NCBI GenBank assembly: GCA_000787465.1
Contig: JSYX01000219.1
Location: forward strand, 1-51,868
Direction: 5' to 3'
Length of the DNA: 51,868 nucleotides
DNA from: Thermomucor indicae-seudaticae
Taxonomy: Eukaryota; Mucoromycota; Mucoromycetes; Mucorales; Lichtheimiaceae
Shown here in pieces: positions 22,845-33,708 of the stretch; position 1 is the stretch's first letter; every line of letters begins with the position of its first letter. The position numbers were made by a program, and so were the translations under genes. A model generated the notes under the pieces. That model did not search any database. It had not been told where the DNA came from and saw only the letters and a program-made list of their open reading frames with translations.

Positions 22845-24793
22845 ATGTCGTCCGTGCGATTGCTGAGATCAGCATTACTGCGTCCACAGTCTCGCTTCGT
22901 GCGCAATGCGTTTTACGAAGCTCGGTCGCGATCAGTTAAAGTCAAGGTTCCCCCTGTAAAGCTCGGACCAGCGTTTTGGTATTATTACACCACACAGTCT
23001 TTCCCACGGCACTTGCCAGCCCAGCAACAAGGTACGTCCAAAAGAGAAAGCATGCTCTTTTCTTCTTTCATAACAATGCAAGCATTGACTTCGCAGCTTC
23101 TGTAACGGTATCTTTGAGTGAACAAGAGCAGGCGGCAGCAGCTGCAGGGTAAGTAAACCATTGGATCACTCACTGCTCCCTGAAACATGATACGATATTT
23201 CATGCAGCAAACGTGCGGATGAGATTAAGGATGCAAAGTTGATATTCAATCAGGCTTGGAAAAATATCGAGGACCACTATGGAAAGGAGAATTTGCATTT
23301 GCCTAGAGAATTCATCTTTCTGATGGGTGCACCTGGGTAGGTCTTTCCTAAGGAATAACAATGAATATAGCAGATTCTAACAGTATTTTAGATCAGGCAA
23401 AGGCACTCATACACCATCTATTCTCAGAGCTCGTGGTATCACCAACCCGCCCATTTCAGTCTCTGACTTGCTCAAAACACCTGAATGCAAAGCGTTAATT
23501 GATCAGGGCCAAATGATTTCCGACCGCTACGTGATAGAGCTTGTTCTCCACGCAATGCTGAACTGTGATCCCAGCGTTGGCGTGCTTGTGGACGGGTTTC
23601 CGCGTACCGATATTCAAGTTGAAGCCTTGAAAATGTTGCATGACAAGATGACTGAACTTAGGCGACAGTATTGGAATACGGACCGAAGAGATCAATTCCC
23701 GTAAGCTTGGGCTTCGTGGCGCTTAAAGACCATCGTGTACTATCTATCATTATTTCTATAGGCGCCCAGTGTTCCGCATTTGCGTCTTGTTCGTTGACGA
23801 AGATGTATCGGTTCAGAGACAGTTGGCCCGAGGTCGTATGGTGCGAGAACACAATCTAGAAGTGAAAAAGACTGGACAAGGCACATTATGGGAGGAACGC
23901 GTAACAGACTTTGATGAAGCTGTAAGGACATGAACACAAAAGTAAAGATACTGTTGCTTATATATCACAACCAGCTTATACGAGAGAGATATGCGATCTT
24001 CAAGGCCCATTACGGATCGCTATTACGACTGTCCAAAATGTTTCCATTCCGTAAGATAACGGATTGGGCTTTTTTCTTCGTAGGCAATGCTAATTCTATC
24101 ATAGACCTCATCAATGCAACTGGAAGCATCGAGCAAGTAATGAAAATCATTTTGAGAGAATTCGAATACCAATCTTCACTTGAACTGGATGCGAAAACGT
24201 ACGACGCTATCTCTCATATTCCTCTAGCAACACAAATCGGTGTGCATGCTCGACAAGTAATGTAAAAAAACACTGTTTGTTATACGGAGTTGTATATGCT
24301 AAAGTGTCGAGTGTTGTTGTAGGACCTTATCAACCGCTTAGAGCATTATCGAGATTGCGAGCCAGAGCTACTTAAACGTGCCATCGCATTTATCGACAAG
24401 GAAGTGATCCCACACGTTGTCCGGCAATCGATGTGTGGTCACGCGAATATCCGCACGTACGTAATATACAGGATGTCTCTTTCTCCGAGGTGCTAAGTTT
24501 TGTATAGCAAAGACCCTATGCTTAGCAGTAGTCACTTTGTTAACATGGTGATGGATGTCTTGTCAGAACGCGGATACCACGTCTCTTTTGACACGAGAAC
24601 AGAACATATTCCAGTATCTGTAGATCTCGGCACCGGAAAGATCAAGCTAGAGCTGTAAGTGGCTTATAGTAGCTTATATGCGCGTATAGCCTTCTCACAG
24701 TGCTCGCTCAACTACTGTAGGGAACATACTTATGTTCTCAGCGTGGAATACCCAAAGCATTATATACGACCACTGGAGCAGAAATTTAATTAG
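22845..24793 (+). CDS. adenylate-kinase-like protein with long C-terminal extension, probably mitochondrial
   Basis: Ten exons (22845-23031, 23097-23148, 23208-23336, 23392-23700, 23762-23921, 23975-24050, 24084-24256, 24323-24456, 24508-24654, 24721-24793) give 479 residues. The N-terminus is Arg/Ser-rich without acids for over 20 residues, typical of a matrix presequence. The P-loop FLMGAPGSGKGTHT (about 117-130) follows about 115 residues of extension. The NMP-binding arm has DLLKTP and GQMISDRYVIELV, the Walker B/DGFPRT block is near 190, and LID-like arginines lie in RRDQFPRPVFR and RQLARGRMVREHN. After IRERYAIFKAHYGSLL a further about 190 residues do not resemble any domain I know. Nucleoside monophosphate phosphotransfer is expected from the motifs; substrate preference is not readable. 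Confidence 0.85.
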
Positions 24794-24904
24794 ACAATAG
24801 TAGAAGTATGCATATGCTGTAGAAAAGATTTCACCTTAGTATGGAGAACAAGCATGATCTGATTTTTATATATACGTAGTCTAATACATACAACAGAGAC
24901 GCTT

Positions 24905-26167
24905 CTACAGAATATCCTTTTCATTCTCTTTGCGCCAATCTTGCCATTGCTGCTTCAACGTGTTCTTCAGGCTATCGTCGGCAAAGATGGCATCGATAGC
25001 TTGATACGACGACTGATACAGTTGTTCTCGGGACATTTGGAATGTCTGAGCGCATATAAAGTACTCATTTGAGAGATCCGAAAAGAACACACCCTTATCG
25101 TCCGTCTGCACAAAGGAGCATAAATTTCTATGTGATTTAAGAAAACAGTTATTGATTGATTGATTGTACTTACGCAAAGGACGAAGGGATGGCCTTCTTT
25201 GAGAAGATCTTTAACGTGATGCTCTTCGAATGAGCTAACGGTTTTGCAGAGGACGTTCGAAGTCATGCAAATTTCCACGGGAATGGCCCGCGTGTAAATG
25301 GTTTCCCGGGAAACGGGATCCAACAAGGTGGCATGGCCCAGTCTATCTGGATGGATTGACAGTAGGCTGGGCGCTTCAGGTATGTTTTCTTTCACCTTGT
25401 ATGGAAACCATTAGCATGAAAAAGAAGCATTGGGAGCTTTACTGATACCTCATTGAAATGCAGTGTAATTTTGAAACCATGTCGTTGAGCCTCTTCAAAG
25501 GCAGGTCGTAGCTCCGCAAAAGAGCCTTTCATGACATCCCCACAGAGATCAATTCCAACGATACCTCGAGAGCGAAACTGGACAGCGAGCCGCACAGCTT
25601 CATAGGCTTCTTCAAGACTGTTGCGTCGATCAATGGAAACAATCAACCGAACAATGATATCATTATCCCTCCTTGGTTCTTGGATGACAGAAAGAACCGC
25701 ATCCAAATAGGATTCCTTTGTCATGCCTACAGCTATTATTATTACCGGGAAAAAAATAAAGCGAGTGCAATATTCCGGACAGACCAGTTTCAGGATTTTG
25801 ACGTGGTGTCGTTCGAAGTTCGAGATATTTCACACCGTCGCGCGCAAACTCGTCAATGACATTACGCGTCGCAATCCGGACAGCTTCTTCATCGTCGGTC
25901 AATTGGTAGATAAACTTGAAAAGACTGAAAAAGCTGCGGGCACAAGAGATCAATCGGGTCAAAATCTTTGTTGTCGCCTATTTGCACTTACTCGTCAATG
26001 CGGTTAAGCTCATTTGGGATCTGGAAATCAGCCAAGCTCGGGTTGGCTGTCTTTTTGCGATCCACGAGCTCACGCATCGTCTTTGGACTAATGCTGCCGT
26101 TAATGTGCGCATGGAGCTCGACTTTGGGCAACCGGACGCAAAACTCTCGAAGGCCGCTGGTAACCAT
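24905..26167 (-). CDS. adenosine-deaminase-like protein (ADAL / N6-methyl-AMP deaminase)
   Basis: Five exons (25992-26167, 25785-25933, 25449-25726, 25174-25395, 24905-25105) encode 341 residues, close to ADAL length. Motifs are the zinc-binding HAHINGS near the N-terminus, LELRTTPRQ, GIDLCGDV, ITLHFNE (catalytic His and Glu), HPDRLGHAT and EICMTSNVLCKTV, and the second zinc region with TDDKGVFFS. ADAL enzymes hydrolyse N6-methyl-AMP and related 6-substituted AMPs to IMP, clearing modified nucleotides from RNA turnover; the HFNE context and GHAT favour ADAL over classical adenosine deaminase. The start ATG is the first in frame. Exon 1 ends in GA with the Asp codon split. The 3' end lies about 110 bp from that of the convergent adenylate-kinase-like gene. 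Confidence 0.94.
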
Positions 26168-26702
26168 GGCGCGTCGTCGTGGAAAAATTCAGGTAGGTGG
26201 ATCTGTATACTTATGCGTCTTGCTGCGGTTCAGTTATGCTTGTTCTCCGATAAATGGGGACAAGGCAGAGTATGGTACCAAGCTTTTGCATTAGTTTGAA
26301 AAAAGCACTCTCCAGTCAACGCGGTTCATTAAACTGCCCCTATGAATCAAGTATCATCCAAATAGGAACATGCATAAATGACATAGTGAATCCCTGTCAA
26401 CGATGTAATGAATTGGCGCCATTATCTTTCTTAATGACCGGATCAAATAGACTTTTCTTTTCTATCGGTCAGTCTCCCAAAACGGTGCTTTTCTGCCAGT
26501 GCGAAATACCTACTATGGCACACGTTACGAATGCTACAAGATGCAAATAATGGGTGCATTATCTAGATCAATTGAGCAGGAAAAGGGAAAATGTTTACGG
26601 AAGAGAAGGAAGACTTCTACGTCTATATCTAAAGATGATCTGTACTAGAGGCTGCTTCACTCAGGCTCGTGGTGTGGATGAATGAAATGTGACAAGTAGG
26701 CG
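26168..26702. other. intergenic, no gene recognised
   Basis: Upstream of the deaminase start. ORFs antisense to its first exon extend in but show no family resemblance. Confidence 0.5.
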
Positions 26703-27026
26703 TTAGAGTCGTAGGTCCTGCCGGTGATCTTGGTAAGTTGGAGGAGGAATGTCCAATAAGCAATCTTGGTCTCCCGTTGCGGATACCGGTAGCATTGTGT
26801 AGCGTGTAGGAGATAGTGGATGCCCTGCTGTTGATCTGTTCTGTGAGGCGCAACGCTGAACGTCACAGTTTGCTTTCGATCAAATTAGGTGCGCAAACAG
26901 AACTTTTAGTAGCCCTGGTTGCTACTTACCTTGGCGTCTTCTGGCATAAGCTATCCCTGCACACATGACGATTATCAGCACCAAGCTGACAACCACGTGT
27001 ATAATAATCACGACTATCGGTAGCAT
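26703..27026 (-). CDS. possible small single-pass membrane protein with PY motif
   Basis: Two putative exons (26930-27026 and 26703-26827) join through a clean GTAAGT donor and a CAACAG acceptor into 73 residues. The first exon is a strong transmembrane segment (MLPIVVIIIHVVVSLVLIIV) followed by MCAGIAYARRRQ, with a juxtamembrane Cys and a positive-inside Arg cluster. The tail has SPTRY and LDIPPPTYQDH. The PPxY-like motif is the type bound by WW domains of Rsp5/NEDD4 ubiquitin ligases, and small PY membrane adaptors are common in fungi. Other acceptors in the same intron open a different, longer frame, so the exon 2 choice is an inference. Upstream extracellular exons may exist. No family recognised. 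Confidence 0.35.
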
Positions 27027-28004
27027 CCAGGGAAGAAGGAAGAGTTTGTCGAGGGAAGAAAGTTATCAGTTTATAGTCTCATGATAAAAGGGGATGCATG
27101 CGAAAGGTTCAAAGTGGCGCATGCATGCCGCAAAGGAATTCGTAGCGTCAGGGTATCACCAGCACAGCCACGTCATGCCTTCATAGGTGCTGGTGGCTAT
27201 TTATGGGTTGTAGATTTTGAAACAGCACGTACAGAAGGAACCCTAACGGGGCTGGGAAAGCCCACGAAAGTTTCGTAGCATCTGACGGACTGACGCGGAC
27301 AAGCCATTTGGCTCTGCGGATAGTCGGCACATTTGATACGTTTATGTTGGATCATGCCTAAACCAGTAGCAATCTTTTCCAGACTGTCAATGTTATGCGA
27401 TGTAGCCTGTACCTGAATAGAGACTTTCACTCTACACTCAAGACTTGGATACCTCAATCAGAGTTTCCTCGTGCGAGCCTTCACTACAAAACACTCTGCT
27501 GGCATACCAGTCCTTCATCCAAACTAGCGTTTGTGGCGTGTTTAACGAAGCTAATAAGCTTCGCTTATGGTTTAGCCACCTATTGCAATTGCCTGTCGCA
27601 AGTTTATGCATATAAAATCTTCCTTCGAACATTGTACGAACGAACCGCTAGGGAAGCTAATATAACTCTCCAGGATAAAGAATTTCTCATGGCTATACAC
27701 CGTTTTCATGCTAGCCTCGCAGGTCGCTTATTCGGTGACTCAGTATCGATACCATTTCTTATGTTTGTACTGTACATTTTCTCGTGGGGCCATCTCTTGG
27801 GAGCCAAAAAATTCATAGTCTCAAACGCAGTGGAAAACTCATTCGCTCGCTTCGAGAAGTTTTCTATGTGGAATTGAGAAGTGTACTGACTTCTACTACG
27901 GAAATTCCAGTATGAGTTGCCTTTTTCACGCTATTCATCACGTCGAAATCATTGCTGGAGACAGTTCAACTGTGCTTGTTTCAGAAGCAATTAATCACAT
28001 TGAA
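27027..28004. other. unassigned interval with a long ORF
   Basis: About 1 kb between the possible PY protein and the TMEM33-like gene. The plus strand has a 160-codon ORF at 27395-27877 and the minus strand an 86-codon ORF at 27197-27457 with several Cys. Neither shows a motif, a clear start context or plausible splice partners. Confidence 0.4.
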
Positions 28005-29186
28005 TTAGCCACGACGAAGACTGGCTTCCGTCCGTGACGATCCTATAGAAGTGTTACTTGAAGTTCTGTTGCTATGACTATTGTTTGGCGCGTGTGTGGC
28101 ACTTCCGTAGCGGATAACGGCACCTTTCGCGTTTAGATAAATTTTGGCAATAACCTGTGCCCATCCACGATGGTCCGCTGAAAGAGGAAGGATCCATTGA
28201 TCTAGCCGCGCAGTAGCATCGTGAATAGCTTCTCTGGTATAAGAAGATAGGTAATAGCGCAGCCGCAGGAAATGGGCGAATACAATAACTGCCAGAATCG
28301 ACGTCTGGAAGCTAAAGGAAAGTATACATGTAAACTTTTGTTATCAACAGCAAAATCCGAGTTCGTTACCTTACAACCCCAATCAATAACTGGCTCATCA
28401 CTCCTACAACTTCAGCATAGGCAGCTAACTGCATAGCGGTTTCGTGATGTTCGTCTGTGTACTGCTTGATCAGCTGACATACTTGAACCACCATGGCATT
28501 GTTGTTTTCTGGAAGCAGGGTAGGAGCCAAAACACTTGGTATATAGGCAAAAGCATGGAACAGAGAGAAAATAAAAAAAGGTACAAGGGTCACTGGAAAA
28601 TAGTGTTATTAGCGAATCCGCGGTCAATGTGACAGACTATACAATACAAACCTGTAATGGGATGATAAGAATACCAGTAGAAGGCCAAAGCAAAATACTG
28701 AACGTTTTCATTACGAACAAAGCTCATGTCTAGTTTTTTGGGTATCTAGACATCAGAACGTTGTTAACATCTTGAATTGTTCGTTATTATCTCCAAGCAA
28801 ACGTCGTGATATAGAATGGCATATGCTGACACAGAACATATAATCCATTCCTTTTTCCGTTGGCGTTTAAAGAAAAAAAAACTAGCAGATCGAGTCCAAT
28901 TACCCCAAGCGATTTCCAAATCACGATGCCGTAAGATATCAAGGTCCCGGAATAAGCGCGTTTGTAATAGCTATCGTATGGACGAAGGGATAATACAGAG
29001 GTGAAGTAAAGGATTGCATTGCACACGAGACAAACATGTCCACACCACCAATAGAATTGTGGATGCTGAACATCATCGAGACAAAAATTAGCAATATGAA
29101 CACCAGCGTTTCGACAAGGAATCTCAATGTACCTTGACGAGTTCCAAAATGCGATCGAGCACCGATGATTTTTGCTGCTCTGTCAT
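28005..29186 (-). CDS. TMEM33/Pom33-family membrane protein
   Basis: Five exons (29133-29186, 28904-29065, 28652-28745, 28370-28592, 28005-28311) encode 279 residues. There are several hydrophobic segments. Family blocks include NENVQYFALAFYW, VTLVPFFIFSLFHAFAYIP (the most conserved stretch of TMEM33/Pom33/Tts1) and LRLRYYLSSYTREA. Relatives shape tubular ER and sit at nuclear pores, and the C-terminal amphipathic region of yeast Pom33 binds importin; here the tail is Ser/Asn/Arg-rich. Intron 2 (28746-28903, 158 nt) is long for this locus and could hide a tiny exon, since the linker before NENVQY looks a few residues short. The ATG at 29186 is the first in frame before VLDRILELVK. Confidence 0.88.
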
Positions 29187-30517
29187 TATTATGAGCGGGG
29201 CCAATTGCCTGGAAACGTGGCCCTGTGTCACTCAAATTTTGTGTGCCTCCTTGAAATCATGCAATTGGAGAAACTTGCAGAGACAATCTCATAGAAAGGC
29301 TCTCGAACGATCAGAAAATTAAATGCATTCGAGCAACAAGCTTGTGGGTCATTGTATTCGGCTTTCTCGTCTACGAGACGCATTCGTAACGATGAGCGTA
29401 GCTTTCCCAACGAAACCCAGGTGTAGGGTGTGGAGAACAAGTGTTACACATATCCACGTAATGTAAAAATTACACCCACAGCCTTATATCTGAACCCTTT
29501 AAGTGAATCCGCTTGGACGCATATATACGGTCTTGATACATATATGATCGCGTAAATAGCGAAACAATTGAAGCATTGTGTGTTTGCAAAAGTTTAGAAG
29601 TAGACAAAGAACAACGTAGATTAGCACCGATCGTCATTTCTCTACATCGCCCCGAGTATCTTCGCGTCAATATTTCCTCGTACGATTTCTGTACTCTAAG
29701 CAACATCTAACTACTGCAACTGCAAACGAGGATTCAAAGTCTAATGATATATAAATAGTTTACACTGGACCTTTACGCAGAAATTTTATACGTAGCCTTT
29801 ATAACCAGAGGGCATCCACACTTTAACCCTTTCAGGCTACAGCCAAAGAACTTCGCTCTCGACATTTACGTCTACGCAACGATAAGCAGGAGAGCTATTT
29901 GTGCTGAAACACTCTTTGGAACTTAGTAGACTGTTACTACACTTACAGTGGGCGCTCGATATAACGATCACCTCTGAGAATGCCGAAGGCTTTTCGTATG
30001 GGAAGGGTAAACTCCAGATTTTACTGGCTTAAACCGTCGCATGTCATATTGAATGATGTGCCGCAGGTCGAAACGGGATGCTAGTATTTATGAACAAGAT
30101 AGTCAAGAGGTTCCTAGCTGTCGTAGTCAGGATACCATGTTGAGTGCCGCGGCGACAACTTCTCGTTCCGAGAAATGGGTGTGATTAAAGACGACTCGCC
30201 AGTATGACCGCCAGATGGCTGCTAGCGTGTTGGAAATGGCTATCCAGTATGCTAGAGATTGCGCAAGGGCACCATGATGATCGAAGTCGGTTGGTATCCG
30301 TTGAATCGAAGGTTCCTATGCATGTGGCCATATTTCAGAATTGAAAGGCCCCAAATTTTTAGCTCTCTTCGCCGGAGGACATTACGTATGCATGACGTAG
30401 AGAACGAAATTCGCTAGCAATAACGGGCCTACTCCTCAGTTCGGCTGAGGGGATCTGGTGGCAAGTGCATGATGCCGAGAACTCCGTTACACGACACATT
30501 TTCATAGTTTACCCGAG
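29187..30517. other. divergent intergenic region
   Basis: About 1.3 kb between the TMEM33-like gene (leftwards) and Pih1 (rightwards). Short minus-strand ORFs at 29228-29440 and 29470-29706 show no recognisable features. Confidence 0.5.
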
Positions 30518-31712
30518 ATGCCTATCATTGAAGAACTACCAAATGAAAATGAACGGAATCCGTTCCTCTTTGTGCAATCAAAGGGCCGCAAAGCGCCAGA
30601 AGATTTCAATTCATTGTCAAAAGAGGAGCAGAATGCCTTGCTGGATCGCATTGCCGCTGAATTTGTAAACGATCCTGAAGCCATGAAACGCCTTGGCACC
30701 AAATTGTTGCAAGAAGCTCGCAAAAACGATTTCACCAGCGTGGTAATGCAGCCACAGCCCGGGTTCGTTGTAAAAACCAAAGTGATCAAGTCCAACGCCA
30801 AGCAGCATGCCCTCGGAGAACGAGTGTATATTAATATCTGCCATTCAGACGTCGTACCCGAACCTCCTTTGGCTTCAGAAAAGGATATCCAGAAAGCTCT
30901 CAATGCCGATCCGGATGCTACGTATCGCGTTCCTCTTAGCTTGGGTCAAGCGCGATATGAGAAAGATGCCGGTAAGGTAACTCGTACGTCAGGTCGACGG
31001 CGTTATTCTTTCTAATCAATGAACTCTGTTTCTAGCTGGCAACAACTGCTTGGTAATGGATGCCTGCATCAATACCCAGCCGTATGTGCGTACGGAAAAG
31101 GATCTAGATTATCGCTTGTATATATTGGAGCTGTCTATGGAGTACGTTGAAGATGCGGAATCAATAACTCTGAGTCGAGGTATTCCCAGAGATTTCCTCT
31201 ACAGCTCTGTCAGACATTAATCACTGTATACAGAGTTCTCGCTACCGAAATTATCGGCAAAAGGCCAAATACCGAAACGAGTCCTGCGTTTGCCTAAGCC
31301 TTCTTTACTCTCAGCATTGAAGGAAGAGAATCAGCAGAAAAAGGCTGTCGTGGAAGAGCGGTCGAAAGCTACTTCACCCGCTGAGAAACCGGCTGTATCC
31401 ATAGACAAAGAAGAGAAATATATAACCGTGGCGATACCGGGTCCACAAGCTAAGGTAATTTTGTCGCTGAGTACTAGTCGAATAATCTCGTTCATTCACC
31501 AAAGGAAATAGGATACTTCTTCTTGGACGGTAGACGTAGAGCCTTCACAGGTTATCGTTAACGGTGTTGGCAAGTCTGAACAAAAGATAGCCTTGCCTCG
31601 TAAGGTAAACATAAAGGACAGCAACAATGGGGCCAAGTATTACAAAAAGAGCGGACACCTCGTTATTCGTCTGGCGTTGGCACAGGATTCGCCCAGGTCA
31701 CAGTATCTGTAA
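30518..31712 (+). CDS. PIH1-domain protein (Pih1/Nop17, R2TP complex)
   Basis: Four exons (30518-30971, 31036-31179, 31234-31454, 31512-31712) give 339 residues. The N-terminal PIH1 domain shows QPQPGFVVKTKVIKSN, VYINICHSDVVPEPP, YRVPLSLGQARYEKDAG and CLVMDACINTQPYV. A linker rich in Lys/Glu/Pro follows, and the C-terminus folds as a CS-like beta domain (KYITVAIPG, WTVDVEPSQVIVNG, LVIRLAL). Pih1 bridges Tah1-Hsp90 and Rvb1/2 in the R2TP co-chaperone, which assembles box C/D snoRNPs, PIKK kinases and RNA polymerase II. The PIH1 domain normally binds phosphorylated DSDD-type motifs of Tel2. The gene is convergent with the PPR-like gene, with only 75 bp between stop codons. Confidence 0.92.
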
Positions 31713-31787
31713 TCCCACATCATCTGTAATAATTGTAGTATATACTTTTCTTTAACTTGAAACATGAAATGCATCTAAATATGTATA

Positions 31788-32854
31788 TTACAATGAAGAA
31801 AGAAAGTTCTGGAGTGATTTTGCCTTGTCTCCTTCTCCACGTTCCAGCAATGTTGATGCAACCTTCTGTAAGGCGTCCTTTGCAGATGCTACATCCTCGA
31901 TCTCCTGAGCGCCTGAGGAAACCAGTTCCTCAGCAGTCATCGCAGCCTTTCGAATGTGATCGTTTTCCTCTTCTCCCTCAGCGTGGGGTGCTGCCAAACA
32001 GCCGTCCAGCAGCGACTGATACATGGCTCCGGTCCGCTTCAAGTCATACAAGGGTACCATAGCGAGCGTGATAAAAGCTTTATCCAGGTCACCCTGTTCA
32101 CAAAGCGTCGCAATGGTTGTCTCAAAATCTTTGGTGACAGGAAGCAAACCGAATCGTTGCCGTTCTCCGAGCAAAGTGTACGCGACATCAGCGCGCTTGA
32201 CGGCACAGCACACGTGGATCAGAGTCGTGGAAGTGTGGGGTGTAATGGGTAATCGCTTGTTGCGCCACTGTTCGATTAAGATAGGAAGCATTTCGGCCTG
32301 CTCAGCTGTCTTTACATGGTGCAGAAGGTTGTTCAGGCGAGAATGCTTTGGCAGAACGTGGAGCTCTTTGGGGTTCCTGGTCTCGTTCAAAAGTGCCTCA
32401 TAGAAAGCTGCAAATGAGTCGTCCTTCGTGGACGACGGTGACGGTGATGTTGAGGCTTTGGCGGCCAGTTCTGCTTCCAATTGTCTTTGCCGTTCAGCCT
32501 CGAGCAGTTCCGGATCGTCTTCATCGAGAAGTTCCACGACGCCACCTTTGCCCTTTTTTGCTTTCAGCACTGACATGGAAACAAAGCAGCTTTAGTGCCG
32601 ATCGCTGACAAACTCTAATAACGAAAACTCTGGGCGTGTTACTCACACACAGCAGACGGTTTCAGAGCATGGTATGAGCGCATCGAAGAAGGAGTCAAAG
32701 AGGGTTGAGTACTGCGCACGGCAACTGTAGTCATGCGTGAGTTTACGAATTCTTGCTCATTGGGTGTAACTACGTTAGACATACAATGACGAGTGGGATT
32801 CGTGCTGCGACACGCCAGTGCTCTTAATGCATGGCAGGTCGGTCGGAGGGCCAT
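31788..32854 (-). CDS. mitochondrial PPR-like protein, function unassigned
   Basis: Two exons (32647-32854, 31788-32569) encode 329 residues. The N-terminus (MALRPTCHALRALACRSTNP) is Arg-rich with no acids, a probable matrix presequence. Around the exon junction is a basic patch, LLKAKKGKGG, followed by an acidic segment and a coiled region. From about residue 140 helical pairs resemble divergent pentatricopeptide repeats: RLNNLLHHVKTAEQAEMLPI, TSTTLIHVCCAVKRADVAYT, DFETTIATLCEQGDLDKAFI and TGAMYQSLLDGCLAA. Such proteins bind organellar RNA or the mitoribosome, but I cannot name the subfamily. The start is taken at the ATG at 32854. The donor is read as GTGAGT after GTGT so that phase matches. 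Confidence 0.7.
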
Positions 32855-33708
32855 GGTTGTGGACGTAAACAAAGTTTCAAGACCTGAAAGACTTTACAGA
32901 AGGCCAAATTTTTTGCGGGGCAGTGTCGGATTCCGACAGCAATATTCAGTGGACTCTAGATATTCCGTTCAGAGCTGTGTGTGTCCTAAAGCAAGCAGTA
33001 AGCTACAAATGGAATTGATACCCAATTCTTTATCTGCTGCGATATGCATATGCTAATTCAACTGTAGAGACTTTCCAAGTGGATAGAATACCAGATCGCT
33101 CGCTAAAAGTTATCTAAAGGAATTATGCACGACAACGTCAGAATTTTTTATGGTCCCCATTATTGAGACTGTAAAAGTATACTTCAACGTGGCGATAATG
33201 CGATGAAGCACAGAGCCACTTTCAATTGCCAGGCAAATCAGCTGTTAAATAGGATACAACGGCCTTCAACATTAGAAAGACTCATCGGACCCGTTACGCG
33301 TTAATCTGAGCGTACGAAATTGGCTGGGAAACCAGATCCAGGACTTTTGAAACTTGTCCAGACTGCTTATGGATCCCAAATTTTCTGGCTCAACAACTCC
33401 TTTCCAAGCTGAAACTGCTATCAATTTTCGCGAACGTAATTCTGGCAGCACATAAAAGTTTCGAGTGATATGCCGCAGTCTATGATAAAAAGGGAACCGC
33501 CTGTCTGAAGGTTGCAACAGCAAGACGGATTGATTAATAGCGCAATGATATACGCAGTGCTTCGACGAATTGCACGACTCCTTTTTACAATGGCCGTCAG
33601 TTTATGCCCCTGAACGCCCTGATAAAACGGGAACGATACGAGCTTTTATAACAGTACTAAGAGCACTGCTTGTCGAGTCTTTCTTTTCTTTGTTCTGTCC
33701 TCAGGGTT
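32855..33708. other. divergent intergenic region
   Basis: About 0.85 kb between the PPR-like gene and the first subtilase gene. No convincing ORF. A pyrimidine-rich stretch (about 33677-33705) precedes the subtilase ATG. Confidence 0.5.
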
